A DNA stretch of 64,000 bases from Hyphomicrobiales bacterium (GTDB lineage Bacteria > Pseudomonadota > Alphaproteobacteria > Rhizobiales > Rhizobiaceae), in contig UEIJ01000001.1 in the NCBI GenBank assembly GCA_900470195.1, forward strand, positions 310,001 through 374,000, given 5' to 3'. The notes under the pieces are model-generated. The model was not told the origin of the DNA. It did no database searches and saw only the letters and a list, made by a program, of their open reading frames with translations. Shown here in pieces: positions 21,621 to 30,009 of this stretch; positions within the stretch are counted from its first letter, which is position 1; every line of letters begins with the position of its first letter. Made by a program: the position numbers and the translations under genes.

Positions 21621-22241
21621 ATGTCTCGTACTCTCGTCCTGGTCCGCCATGGTCAAAGCGAATGGAACCTCAAGAACCTTTTCACCGGATGGCGCGATCC
21701 GGGCCTGACCGAACAGGGCCATGCCGAAGCCAAGGCCGCAGGCCAGCGCCTGAAGGCCGCCGGTCTCAAGTTCGACATCGCTTACACCTCCGCGCTGTCG
21801 CGTGCACAGGTGACCTGCCAGCATATCCTTGATGAGCTCGGTCAGTCTGATCTCCAGACAATCCGCGATCAAGCCTTGAACGAGCGCGACTATGGCGACC
21901 TGTCCGGTCTCAACAAGGACGATGCCCGCGCCAAGTGGGGCGAGGAACAGGTCCATATCTGGCGCCGTTCCTATGATGTCCCGCCTCCTGGCGGCGAAAG
22001 CCTGAAGGACACCGGCGCACGCGTATGGCCGTATTATCTTCACACGGTACAGCCGCATGTGCTGCGCGGCGAGACGGTTCTGGTCGCCGCCCATGGCAAT
22101 TCGCTGCGCGCGCTCATCATGGCGCTCGATGGCCTGACGCCGGAACAGATTCTCAAGCAGGAGCTCAACACCGGCGTTCCTGTCATTTACCGGCTCAATG
22201 CCGATTCGACCGTCGCTTCAAAGGAAATTCTCGAAGCCTGA
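21621..22241 (+). CDS. gpmA: 2,3-bisphosphoglycerate-dependent phosphoglycerate mutase
   Basis: 206-aa histidine-phosphatase-superfamily enzyme interconverting 3- and 2-phosphoglycerate. The phosphorylated His is in [10 protein letters not shown] (His11), and [12 protein letters not shown] holds the second His. The start ATG 21621 follows a GGAG site. It lies right after dapB and is followed by a terminator and tRNA-Leu. Confidence 0.96.
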   Translation: MSRTLVLVRHGQSEWNLKNLFTGWRDPGLTEQGHAEAKAAGQRLKAAGLKFDIAYTSALSRAQVTCQHILDELGQSDLQTIRDQALNERDYGDLSGLNKDDARAKWGEEQVHIWRRSYDVPPPGGESLKDTGARVWPYYLHTVQPHVLRGETVLVAAHGNSLRALIMALDGLTPEQILKQELNTGVPVIYRLNADSTVASKEILEA

Positions 22242-22261
22242 TAGCCGTTTGGCTTGTGGAT

Positions 22262-22295
22262 TTGTCGGGCGCGCCCGCGCGTCCGACAACCTTTT
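22262..22295 (+). terminator. Terminator of the dapB-gpmA run
   Basis: A stem TTGTCGG-GCGCG / CGCG-TCCGACAA is followed by CCTTTT. It lies 20 bp after the gpmA stop. Confidence 0.75.
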
Positions 22296-22388
22296 CAACG
22301 CGAAAAAAGCATCGGCTGAAAAAAAGCTGGCTGAATGACGAAAACGCGATTGACAGAGGCAGGTCGACCCCTTAGATGGGTCCTCGTC

Positions 22389-22475
22389 GCCCAGATGGCG
22401 GAATTGGTAGACGCACCAGCTTCAGGTGCTGGCGCTCGCAAGGGCGTGGAGGTTCGAGTCCTCTTCTGGGCACCA
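22389..22475 (+). tRNA. tRNA-Leu(CAG)
   Basis: The 87-nt sequence folds as a class II tRNA. GCCCAGA pairs with TCTGGGC, the anticodon loop is TTCAGGT (anticodon CAG) on a CCAGC/GCTGG stem, a long variable arm follows, and GTTCGAGTC forms the T-loop. CCA is encoded. Its 3' end is the integration site of the adjacent element. Confidence 0.95.
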
Positions 22476-22545
22476 TTTCCAAGTCTTCGGACCACTACCA
22501 AGGTTCAGAAGCACCCCAAAAAGCCCGCGCAAGCGGGCTTTTTTG
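22460..22545. repeat. attL direct repeat
   Basis: It covers the last 16 nt of tRNA-Leu and 70 bp downstream, including the terminator. It matches 43465-43549 with three differences: one extra G in CTGGGCACC, TCGG versus TCAG, and GGTTC versus GGTCC. Confidence 0.93.
22517..22544 (+). terminator. tRNA-Leu terminator
   Basis: AAAAAGCCCGC GCAA GCGGGCTTTTTT forms a strong hairpin with a T-run. The same terminator is copied at 43521-43548 in attR. Confidence 0.88.
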
Positions 22546-22597
22546 CTATCTGAGTTTCTGCTGACCTCCACTGAGCCCCACTTGCAGCCACAAATTT

Positions 22598-22660
22598 TGT
22601 TGGTACTGTTGTTGGTATAGCGCGCTTTTCTCGCGTTTTTGGCCCGAGGCGATACCAACA
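22598..22660. promoter_or_regulatory. Left integrase arm-type sites
   Basis: Two direct copies of TGTTGGTA (22598-22605 and 22610-22617) lie 12 bp apart, and a third, inverted copy (TACCAACA, 22653-22660) touches the integrase start. The same pair with the same spacing occurs at the right end (43383-43402). They probably bind the N-terminal domain of the integrase and may also control its promoter. Confidence 0.6.
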
Positions 22661-23866
22661 ATGGCTTTGACAGACACCGCGATTAAGAACCTGAAACCGC
22701 AGAACGCCGCGAAAAAATACAGCGACGGCGGCGGGCTTCATCTGCTTGTCAGCCCTACCGGCTCGAAATTGTGGCGTCTTGCCTACCGATTTAATGGAAA
22801 ACAGAAGCTGCTGGCGTTCGGTGCGTATCCGTCGGTATCGCTTGCCGACGCGCGTCGACGTCGAGAAGACGCGAAATCCCTATTGGCAGCAGGAACAGAT
22901 CCTGGCGAACAGGTCAAAGCCGATCGGCGTCGCCAGCGCGTTTCGTCCGCAAACACGTTCGACGCTATCGCTGACGAGCTACTGGAGAAATTCGAACGTG
23001 AAGGCCGAGCCGAAGCCACTATGATCAAGAAGCGTTGGCTGCTTGGTTTAATCAGACCCGCCATTGGCTCGCGCCCCATCGCAGAAATTACGGCCGCCGA
23101 AGTTCTTGAACCCTTACGCGCCGTGGAAGCCGAGGGAAATTATGAAACCGCGCGCCGGATGCGTTCCACTGCCGGCCAAGTGTTCCGCTATGCGATTGCA
23201 ACATCTCGAGCAGCCAACGATCCCACCGGCGCCCTGCGGGGCGCGCTAACCACGCCTACGGTCACACACCATGCGGCGATCACCAATCCCCAAGCTTTTG
23301 GGGGATTACTCCGGGCGGTCTGGGCCTACGAGGGTACGCCCGAAACCAAGGCAGCCTTGCAACTGATGGCAATGCTATACCCGCGTCCGGGCGAATTGCG
23401 GAAAGCGCATTGGTCTGAGTTCGATCTGGACGGGGCAACGTGGACCATTCCCGCCGCCAGAATGAAAATGCGGCGGGGGCATGTTAAGCCGCTCCCTAGT
23501 CAGGCAGTAGAGATTTTACGAGAATTGCATAAGCATACCGGGGACGGATCTCTCGTTTTCCCGTCCATCAAATCGCGAAAACAGCCAATCAGTGAGAACA
23601 CGCTGAACGGCGCTCTGCGTCGCCTGGGCTTTACATCCGAAGAGATGACCAGTCACGGATTTCGCGCTTCTGCTTCCACCATGCTGAACGAAAGCAAGAA
23701 ATGGCCGGCAGACGCAATCGAAGCCGAATTGGCGCATGTCGGCGCCGATCAGGTCCGCCGCGTGTACCACCGAGCGCTTTATTGGGACGATCGCGTGAAG
23801 ATGGCTCAAGCTTGGGCAGACGATATCGACGTTCTCCGCAACCAAGGCGTAGGGGCGTTCGGTTGA
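22661..23866 (+). CDS. int: P4-type tyrosine recombinase (integrase)
   Basis: 401-aa integrase. An N-terminal arm-binding DUF4102 domain (residues 1-85, GGLHLLVSPTGSKLWRL) is followed by a SAM-like domain and the catalytic domain. Catalytic residues visible are Arg242 (PRPGEL), His332 and Arg335 (HGFR), and Tyr369 (VYHRA). It directs insertion into the 3' end of the adjacent tRNA-Leu. The next gene starts on TTG overlapping its TGA, so the two are coupled. Confidence 0.96.
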   Translation: MALTDTAIKNLKPQNAAKKYSDGGGLHLLVSPTGSKLWRLAYRFNGKQKLLAFGAYPSVSLADARRRREDAKSLLAAGTDPGEQVKADRRRQRVSSANTFDAIADELLEKFEREGRAEATMIKKRWLLGLIRPAIGSRPIAEITAAEVLEPLRAVEAEGNYETARRMRSTAGQVFRYAIATSRAANDPTGALRGALTTPTVTHHAAITNPQAFGGLLRAVWAYEGTPETKAALQLMAMLYPRPGELRKAHWSEFDLDGATWTIPAARMKMRRGHVKPLPSQAVEILRELHKHTGDGSLVFPSIKSRKQPISENTLNGALRRLGFTSEEMTSHGFRASASTMLNESKKWPADAIEAELAHVGADQVRRVYHRALYWDDRVKMAQAWADDIDVLRNQGVGAFG

Positions 23867-24252
23867 GGACGAGACGAAATCTCACGGGAAAAATTCGTGG
23901 CCGTCCGCCGAAGCTCCCGGCCAAGCACGACCCGGAAAATCCAGCATTTGATTTCCATTCGGATGAAATGGCGCACGACTTCAAGCGTCAGATGGACCGG
24001 CTAGAAACGCCGCCCCTCTATGGTTACCGCTCGGACACCGATAAAGTGGTTTTCGAGACTTATTATTATTCGCGCGCAAGCGAGCTTCTGTTACGCGAAG
24101 GCAGGTCGCCGACTAATCAGAACCTTGCGCTAGCCCTTATTGACATTTTGAAAGCTGACCGACGTTGCAAGGACGCAATCGAACGTTGGTTACGTTCGGG
24201 TAAAAAAACGAGCCTGAAGGCAGCATTACGGGAGCGCTTACGGAGAAATTAG
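23863..24252 (+). CDS. Small basic protein with AT-hook-like motif
   Basis: 129-aa protein of unknown function. The N-terminus (NLTGKIRGRPPKLP) contains an AT-hook-like GRPPK core, which binds the minor groove of AT-rich DNA in other proteins. The start is assigned to TTG 23863, which overlaps the integrase stop; a downstream ATG at 23967 is possible but would drop the hook. Co-transcription with int suggests a role in recombination or its control. Confidence 0.6.
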   Translation: MRTRRNLTGKIRGRPPKLPAKHDPENPAFDFHSDEMAHDFKRQMDRLETPPLYGYRSDTDKVVFETYYYSRASELLLREGRSPTNQNLALALIDILKADRRCKDAIERWLRSGKKTSLKAALRERLRRN

Positions 24253-24329
24253 TTTCCGGAAGCCGACTTTCCGACAATTATTTAGCATTTTCATGCACAT
24301 AACAGCCCCGCATCCCAGAATTGTATGAC

Positions 24330-24372
24330 GTATGTCTGATGCTCCATAGTCTCCGACAGACAACTATGGAGC
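24330..24372. promoter_or_regulatory. Operator-like region of the alpA operon
   Basis: A perfect 10-bp inverted repeat (GCTCCATAGT 24341-24350 / ACTATGGAGC 24363-24372) ends one base before the alpA start. Just upstream is GTATGTCTGATG (24330-24341), whose reverse complement recurs at 30043-30054 in the other control region. Confidence 0.6.
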
Positions 24373-24373
24373 T

Positions 24374-24577
24374 ATGCAGAAAATGGATGGGCCTTACAAA
24401 GATCGATTTATCGACGTCAAAGAAGTTCGTCAGCTAATTGGATTTAGCCAAGCGAAAATTTACGTCATGGTGAGCGAAAAGGAGTTTCCGGCACCTTTGA
24501 AATTTGGTCGTGCCTCACGCTGGTCGCTCAAGGCTGTTCAGGAATGGATGGCTCTAAAAGTCCAGGAGGCTGCGTAA
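24374..24577 (+). CDS. AlpA-family phage regulator
   Basis: 67-aa winged-helix protein of the AlpA/excisionase group (FIDVKEVRQLIGFSQAKIYVMV, then FPAPLKFGRASRWS). Such proteins activate integrase/excision or early operons in P4-like satellites. Start ATG 24374 lies one base after an inverted repeat and could be autoregulated. The downstream gene overlaps its stop (TAATG). Confidence 0.85.
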   Translation: MQKMDGPYKDRFIDVKEVRQLIGFSQAKIYVMVSEKEFPAPLKFGRASRWSLKAVQEWMALKVQEAA

Positions 24578-25371
24578 TGTCAGGGTTCCGCCGTTGCTAT
24601 AAGTCCCCTCACCCGGCAAGCAAATTGAGCTTTTTCTATCGGGGATTTGAATGGCTCGATGTGAAAGGCGTCCCGTCAGTCTTCATTCACATCCCAATGG
24701 AAGTCGGCGTAGATCGCGACACGACTTTCGCCATCGAACAGAATAACGCGCACTACGAAGCTGTCAGAACGATTGTCCGGGCGGAAGCAATAGGAGAACT
24801 CGGGCCTGCGGGTATTACAGAGACAGCGAACTTATCTGGCCACATTAACCGCGTCGTTGAGGATCGTCTTCTGCTTCTGGCAATTAGCAATCAAATGCTT
24901 GATCAAGCCAGTGAGGGCGGCTTGCCCGCTTACGTGACTTTGCAAACTCGCGTCATCAACGCCCGCCTCTCTATTTTCCGCGAGCAAAACGAGCATAAGA
25001 GCGCGAACTGGATTTTCTCTCGAGCTGCGGCGGATCTCAATGCGGGCATTCCCAGGAAGTCAGAGAACCAAGGATTAACGGCCGACCATATGCTGCGCGC
25101 CGATGCCCGCTTTATAAAGGAATGCCTTACAGCCTCAAAAGATCTGCGCTGTGGTCAGGCTCGTTTTCTCGAGGCGTTTAAAGCCATGATGTGGCGTGAC
25201 AAGCTCATGGTGCTTGCGCTGGACGACCTATGGAAGCAGGCAAAACAGCACGATCTGTTAAAATCCCATAATGGTTACGATCTCGCAGACGCCATCCACA
25301 ATTATAGAGGCGTCCCACAATGCGTCGGCAGGTGGTTGGAGCAAAATCAAGAGCGCATCCGTTATGTGTAA
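24577..25371 (+). CDS. Element protein of unknown function
   Basis: 264-aa protein with no domain recognised. It is soluble, with a long helical middle (residues 60-160) and no membrane segments. Its start overlaps the alpA stop, so it is translated with it. Its place between the regulator and the replication genes suggests an early function. Confidence 0.65.
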   Translation: MSGFRRCYKSPHPASKLSFFYRGFEWLDVKGVPSVFIHIPMEVGVDRDTTFAIEQNNAHYEAVRTIVRAEAIGELGPAGITETANLSGHINRVVEDRLLLLAISNQMLDQASEGGLPAYVTLQTRVINARLSIFREQNEHKSANWIFSRAAADLNAGIPRKSENQGLTADHMLRADARFIKECLTASKDLRCGQARFLEAFKAMMWRDKLMVLALDDLWKQAKQHDLLKSHNGYDLADAIHNYRGVPQCVGRWLEQNQERIRYV

Positions 25372-25460
25372 GCTTTGCGACTTCGCACGCGTATGTCGAT
25401 CTGTGATCGCAAACATTTTAGCGTGATTGTGTCGATCTCACCAACTTGAGGACGACCAAG

Positions 25461-25697
25461 ATGCAAACTGTATATGCCAGAACCGTGATTTCTCCCGCCG
25501 AGGCCGCAACCCGGCTCGGGATTTCCCGCAACCGCGTTTATGCGCTCTGCGCGTGCGGAGTTCTGATCTCCGGACGACTGGACGGGAAAATTCACGTCGA
25601 CGGCGATAGCGTTCAGAGGATGAGGGAAATGCGTCGGCGATCGCGCATAGCACGCAAAGCTAAGCATCTTCGATTGATCGTCAACAACGACAAATGA
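25461..25697 (+). CDS. Small helix-turn-helix DNA-binding protein
   Basis: 78-aa protein with an excisionase/MerR-like winged helix (SPAEAATRLGISRNRVYALCACG, residues 9-31) and a basic C-terminus. ATG 25461 has a GAGGA site. The gap in front carries two direct TGTCGATCT repeats (25394-25402, 25430-25438) that may be binding sites. It probably regulates replication or excision of the element. Confidence 0.75.
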   Translation: MQTVYARTVISPAEAATRLGISRNRVYALCACGVLISGRLDGKIHVDGDSVQRMREMRRRSRIARKAKHLRLIVNNDK

Positions 25698-25746
25698 AAA
25701 GACCGGCCGCCCATTGGAGGGGCGAACCGGTCGGAAGGTTTCCGAT

Positions 25747-27660
25747 ATGAATATACAACGAAATCACTCCGAAAATCTAGGTGATTTTCTCGCAAAGGGG
25801 CCGCTTCCTTCTGGAACTGACTTGGCGGTTAGTTGCAAGATTGATGAAGCGATATCCTTCCTACAGCAACTTGATCCGAGCGGCTGGCATAATCTTACTG
25901 CTCTGGACCCGAGCGAGAAAGTTACCCCTCGCGGCAGAACTTTTGCCCCTAATCAATGGGACGCAATTAGGGAATGGATCGCCGAACACGCTGGACTGGG
26001 CATGAATTTGTATTATTCGGTCAATGAACCCAAAGTCGCCTCACCACATAAAAAGTTGGAAAAGGACGATATCGGCGCCATTCGTGCAATCATCGGCGAC
26101 GTGGATTTGCCCGGTACGAACGCAGATGCCGATCTTGCGGCGCTTCGAAACGATCTAGAGCTAAAGTTCCACGCGGCATTACCTCCAACGATGCTGGTCG
26201 AGAGTGGCGGCGGATATCAACCAATATGGAAGTTGAAAGACAAGCTTCTGCTATCCGACGATAAGGAACAGCGCGACGCCCAGCGATTAATGGTCGAAGC
26301 TCAAGGTCGAGGCGTCAGAGAGATGTTCGGCGGGGATAGCGTTCACGACATCAACCGAATTTTGCGCCTGCCGGGCACGCTCAACATCCCAAACGCGAGC
26401 AAGCGGGCGCGTGGACGCATTTCGCGTAAAGCCGCACTGGTTCCGCAGGATGCTTGTCCGGTCTATTCGCTCGACGCGTTAGCAGATCGCATCCTACCTA
26501 GTCAAAAGTCAGCAAAAGAACGTGGTGCGGACGAGGACGAATACGTTCGTGCCGCGCGTGCAATTATCGAAGAAGCCGAGCTTACCTACGGCTTTGACAA
26601 CCTGCCTCCTGCTCTGCAGGATCAATTTACCTCGGCCTGCTGCGCAAACCCCCGCCTTGCCAGTCTTTGGGCGGGCGACGAAAGCGCGTTACTCGGCAGC
26701 GACGGCACGGGATCTGGATGGCGCAGATCCTTGGTTAAGATGCTCGCGCGTGATAGAACCCACGACTTCGGTGCCGGGGAATATGCCCAGTTAGCATATG
26801 CGTGGCCAACACTAGCGGAGAAAGCTAACCACCCGCTCCAAGATATGGACGACGAAGATTTATTCCGCCAATTGGCTCGCGACTGGGGCCGAGAAGGCCA
26901 CACGGAAACGCGCCAGTACATCATTGATCGATGGTTTGATTACGATATTGCGGCTCAGCAGAGCGAACAGCTTTTTCCAACGGCACCTCGCGATGCAAAC
27001 AGCCAATATTTCGAGGTAGTCAGCATTGAAGAGTTGGAGACGCGCCCGCCTGCGGAATGGCTCATCGGGCGCCACATACCAAAACAAAGCGTTGGCTTTC
27101 TTGCCGGCACTCCAGGCGCCGGAAAGACTTTTTTGGCCATCGATATCGGCTTGTCGATTGCATACGGCCTGCCCGATTGGCACGGCGACAACATAAGCAA
27201 TGAAGACGATGGGGTCGTCGTCTACGTCTCGGGTGAAGGCGGTTATGCACTTTCCGCCCGTATTTCAGCCTGGCGCACACACCGCAGTAAAAAGACGCCT
27301 ACGGATCGCTTTTGGCTCATCGAACAACCCGTCAACATGACCAGAGCCGAAGACATAGAAAAGCTTGAAAAAACGTTGTCGGAAAAGCTCAATAGGCCGG
27401 TTGCAGCGATTTTCATCGATACTCTTTCACGCGTCATCCCAGGGGCGGATGAGAACAACCAAGCGGACATGTCTCGATTTATCCACGCTTGCGATAAGCT
27501 CAAGCTACGCTTCCGTTGCGCTGTGGTTTGCATACACCACATGAACAGCGGCGGCGCGCATATGCGAGGTTCGACAACGCTAGCGGGCGGCGCGGATTTT
27601 ATATTTACACTCTCGAAATTCGGGAACGGTAAAGCCCGTAAACTCGAATGCACAAAATGA
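25747..27660 (+). CDS. PrimPol-helicase replication protein (interrupted at C-terminus)
   Basis: 637-aa protein. The N-terminal half is an archaeo-eukaryotic-type primase: Asp118-Val-Asp120 (GDVDLP), SGGGYQPIW (about 151-159) and RILRLPGT (about 203). The C-terminal half is a RecA/AAA_25 helicase with Walker A GTPGAGKT (about 454) and Walker B IFIDTLSR (about 556). The frame ends in ..KLECTK-TGA at an AAAA run, while typical homologues continue with KMKDGPD, which is encoded in the -1 frame. It very likely initiates replication at the GGCGGAAA iterons 0.4 kb downstream. Confidence 0.88.
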   Translation: MNIQRNHSENLGDFLAKGPLPSGTDLAVSCKIDEAISFLQQLDPSGWHNLTALDPSEKVTPRGRTFAPNQWDAIREWIAEHAGLGMNLYYSVNEPKVASPHKKLEKDDIGAIRAIIGDVDLPGTNADADLAALRNDLELKFHAALPPTMLVESGGGYQPIWKLKDKLLLSDDKEQRDAQRLMVEAQGRGVREMFGGDSVHDINRILRLPGTLNIPNASKRARGRISRKAALVPQDACPVYSLDALADRILPSQKSAKERGADEDEYVRAARAIIEEAELTYGFDNLPPALQDQFTSACCANPRLASLWAGDESALLGSDGTGSGWRRSLVKMLARDRTHDFGAGEYAQLAYAWPTLAEKANHPLQDMDDEDLFRQLARDWGREGHTETRQYIIDRWFDYDIAAQQSEQLFPTAPRDANSQYFEVVSIEELETRPPAEWLIGRHIPKQSVGFLAGTPGAGKTFLAIDIGLSIAYGLPDWHGDNISNEDDGVVVYVSGEGGYALSARISAWRTHRSKKTPTDRFWLIEQPVNMTRAEDIEKLEKTLSEKLNRPVAAIFIDTLSRVIPGADENNQADMSRFIHACDKLKLRFRCAVVCIHHMNSGGAHMRGSTTLAGGADFIFTLSKFGNGKARKLECTK

Positions 27661-28058
27661 AAGACGGTCCTGACGACTGGAAGGACCTCTATTCGTTTGA
27701 GATACAACCGACTACCTCGAACCAGGTTTCTCTGGTTCCGGTACGTATAAGCGGCAACTCTGAAAATAACAGAGGGCTAACGCCGTCGAAAAGCGAGAGG
27801 ATTTTTGAGGCGATAACCCAAGCCGCAAATGACGGTAGGCCGTGGGCCCTATCTAAGCAATCTAAACAACGGTGCGCGTCGCTTCGCATGCAGGAAGACT
27901 TCCAAATCGATCGCGAAGAAGCCGAAGAAGCTTTGCAGCTTTGGATAAACTCCGGAATTATCGCCGAAGTCATGGTCAATCCGAAAAAGAAGTTACGCGG
28001 TCTTCAAATCACGCGACGTCAAGCGCACGCCGCAGAAGCCAATGACGCTTTCAATTAG
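27657..28058 (+). CDS. C-terminal part of the replication helicase in the -1 frame
   Basis: 133 aa from an ATG that overlaps the upstream TGA (ATGA); an in-frame ATG at 27648 is also possible. It begins MKDGPDDW.. LYSFEI, the sequence expected to continue the helicase beyond the break, and then has a helical, winged-helix-like tail (residues 45-125). It can be made by termination-reinitiation or by -1 slippage on AAAA, or the split can be a true mutation. Confidence 0.65.
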   Translation: MKDGPDDWKDLYSFEIQPTTSNQVSLVPVRISGNSENNRGLTPSKSERIFEAITQAANDGRPWALSKQSKQRCASLRMQEDFQIDREEAEEALQLWINSGIIAEVMVNPKKKLRGLQITRRQAHAAEANDAFN

Positions 28059-28083
28059 CGGTGTGTATTACAGACAATTTGTC

Positions 28084-28274
28084 GGCGGAAAAGCCTTGGC
28101 GGAAATAGGGGCGGAAAAGCAGAAAACAACGGCGGAAAAGCGGAAATGTCGCATCAACCCTTTGAAATCATTGGCGGAAATGGTTGGCGGAAATGCTGGC
28201 GGAAAAGGAAGCCGCTTTGGCGGAAAAGGGCAGCTAAGCTATTGATTTTATTGATGGCGGAAAAGCGGCGGAAA
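28084..28274. repeat. GGCGGAAA iteron array, probable replication origin
   Basis: Ten exact copies of GGCGGAAA, all on the plus strand, start at 28084, 28098, 28110, 28131, 28173, 28186, 28198, 28219, 28256 and 28267; one partial copy (GCGGAAA) lies at 28140. The steps are 11-14, 21, 37 and 42 bp, near multiples of a helical turn. It lies directly after the PrimPol-helicase genes and before a CATAC-TAC-GTATG palindrome (28277-28289). A short open frame across it is a shadow of the repeat. Confidence 0.75.
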
Positions 28275-28417
28275 TACATACTACGTATGGGGCGGCGGCT
28301 CCGCTCCGCGTGCCTGCGCTCCGCCTGCCCCTCGAACTGGTATGCGTCTGACTTTCCCATGATTGATTTTGGGAAAACCCCGATAGCTCATATGCGCAAC
28401 TTCGTTGAGGCGGCCGG

Positions 28418-29002
28418 ATGAGACGTATTCAATCGCAGCGGCTTCGAAACTGGCAGCAATCCGCAGAATGGCGGGAAATTGCGCGGCAACATTGTTTCAA
28501 GATGAACGCCGAACGGCGTTTGAAACCCAAGTGTGGTGCGACAAACAAGAAGGACGGCGAGCCCTGCAAAAATCTCGCGATGGAAAACGGTCGCTGCAAA
28601 TGGCACGGTGGGAAATCCCCAAAGGGCAAAGAGTGGCACAAGGTCCAACTTCCTGACGGGAATTCGCGGAATGCGGTTGCCCGAGCCGAACGTAAGCTCG
28701 CTGACAAACGCCGGATCGAAAAAGCGCGCAATAAGCGGCTGGCTTCCATGACGCCAGAACAGCGCCAGGAATACGACAAGTGGAAATCTACACATATTCC
28801 AGGCCCGAAAGCGGAACGCGAGCGCAGACGGCAAGAACGGGCGAATAATGACGATTTCCGTCAGCGTATAGCGAACGGAGAAACTCAGCCGGTTAGTCCG
28901 GAAGTGGCTGCGCTGGCAGCCGAGCGCAATAGGCTTGAAAGCATGCTTCAGGATCTAGACGCAATCAGTAACGCAAATCAGGGTATTGGGGTTTTCGGAT
29001 GA
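28418..29002 (+). CDS. HGGxSTG-type phage protein
   Basis: 194-aa basic protein. A small Cys/His cluster (CGATNKKDGEPCKN.. GRCKWHGG-KSPKG, about residues 40-68) matches the HGGxSTG family, which often precedes terminase genes in phages; here STG reads SPKG. The rest is helical and charged. Its stop overlaps the next start (ATGA). Confidence 0.78.
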   Translation: MRRIQSQRLRNWQQSAEWREIARQHCFKMNAERRLKPKCGATNKKDGEPCKNLAMENGRCKWHGGKSPKGKEWHKVQLPDGNSRNAVARAERKLADKRRIEKARNKRLASMTPEQRQEYDKWKSTHIPGPKAERERRRQERANNDDFRQRIANGETQPVSPEVAALAAERNRLESMLQDLDAISNANQGIGVFG

Positions 29003-29343
29003 ACGAACTTAAGGATGATTTTCAAGACGACGATCTGGTAAGACGCGAGCGGGTCAGGAGGCGTTCGCGCGTTGAGGGTATCGAAGTGGCTTACGAAACG
29101 GCATTGGCAGTCTGTAGAGACCCAAAATCTACGTCACAAGCTAGGTCAAATGCCGCTCGGACACTTTTGGAGATCGGCGGGATGCTTAATCGCTCTGATC
29201 GAAACGACGAAAAGCCATCCGGTAAAGAGCTGCATGAGATGACGGGTGAAGAGTTGGCGACCTACAAGCGCCAGTTAGAAACGGATAGGCGCCGTATTGA
29301 CGCCATTATCAAATCGACTTCGACCAGCGGTGCGTTCGATTGA
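28999..29343 (+). CDS. Small-terminase-like hypothetical protein
   Basis: 114-aa helical, charged protein. The segment ALAVCRDPKSTSQARSNAAR resembles the helical-repeat part of some phage small terminase subunits, but the similarity is weak. It overlaps the HGGxSTG gene by 4 bp. No large terminase follows. Confidence 0.55.
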   Translation: MNELKDDFQDDDLVRRERVRRRSRVEGIEVAYETALAVCRDPKSTSQARSNAARTLLEIGGMLNRSDRNDEKPSGKELHEMTGEELATYKRQLETDRRRIDAIIKSTSTSGAFD

Positions 29344-29346
29344 GCG

Positions 29347-29673
29347 TCATTTCTTTTTGAGGCGTTCCTCCGCGCGTTGACGCCGCTTAAAGAAATCCAT
29401 GTGGATGCGGACATATTGCTCTTTGGCAATTCGCTGCTGAAATTCGGGAGTTGCCGGGATGTAAGGAGCCTTTTTCGCATATATCGCCGCTTCGCGGGCC
29501 GCGATATAGGCGTCCACATCGCTCTCTTCGAACAGTACCGGGCGCCCGGGAATATATGCTAGGAAACCTTTCACGCGTAGCGCCTTCACGACGCTTTCGG
29601 ATTTGCCTATTTTTCTCGCGACTTCAGCCGGAGTAAGCAATATTATGGGCGCTGCCGTTGACTTTTCAACCAT
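29347..29673 (-). CDS. HTH excisionase-like protein
   Basis: 108-aa protein with an N-terminal winged helix (LTPAEVARKIGKSESVVKALRVKG, then YIPGRPVLFEESDVDAYI). It overlaps the related upstream gene by 31 bp and is convergent with the small-terminase-like gene. A role as excisionase or repressor is inferred. Confidence 0.72.
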   Translation of the reverse strand: MVEKSTAAPIILLTPAEVARKIGKSESVVKALRVKGFLAYIPGRPVLFEESDVDAYIAAREAAIYAKKAPYIPATPEFQQRIAKEQYVRIHMDFFKRRQRAEERLKKK

Positions 29674-29936
29674 GCTTTTCTCGCTCTCTCAGTCCCTTTT
29701 CTCCAAGCGTTTGGGTCTTTTCGATAGGGGGTCATTGGATCAGACGTTGCTGCAATCTTTGCGTTGTCGATAAACAGCCGGAGATCTTCGCGATCGATTA
29801 GTACCGGCCTGCCCGGCACATAGGGCAATCTCCCCGAAAGCCGCAGCTGCTTTACCTTGCCTCTCGAGCATCGGAGTATCGAGGCCACTTCCTCCTCCAG
29901 CAAATATCTTTCGCTTTGTGCTTCGTTCGCATTCAT
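29643..29936 (-). CDS. HTH excisionase-like protein, paralogue
   Basis: 97-aa protein with the same architecture as its neighbour (EEEVASILRCSRGKVKQLRLSGRLPYVPGRPVLIDREDLRLFI). The shared PGRPVL..EDxxxxI block suggests duplication. It is the first gene of the minus-strand operon driven from the AT-rich gap at 29937-30116. Confidence 0.72.
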   Translation of the reverse strand: MNANEAQSERYLLEEEVASILRCSRGKVKQLRLSGRLPYVPGRPVLIDREDLRLFIDNAKIAATSDPMTPYRKDPNAWRKGTERARKAWLKSQRQRP

Positions 29937-30009
29937 TGAGAAATATTAGAAAATATACCAAATAAGTCAAATATATTTTCTGGATGAGTTTGTATCATAC
30001 CGCATGTTG

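Noticed and set aside
28042-28245. 67-aa open frame across the iteron array
   Set aside because: Its residues merely translate the GGCGGAAA repeats (repeating GGK/AEK pattern), there is no ribosome site, and the repeats' spacing is not a multiple of three.
28277-28289. CRISPR-like repeats in the 28-kb region
   Set aside because: The repeats are 8 bp with irregular gaps and no spacer/repeat length regularity; no cas genes are in the window.
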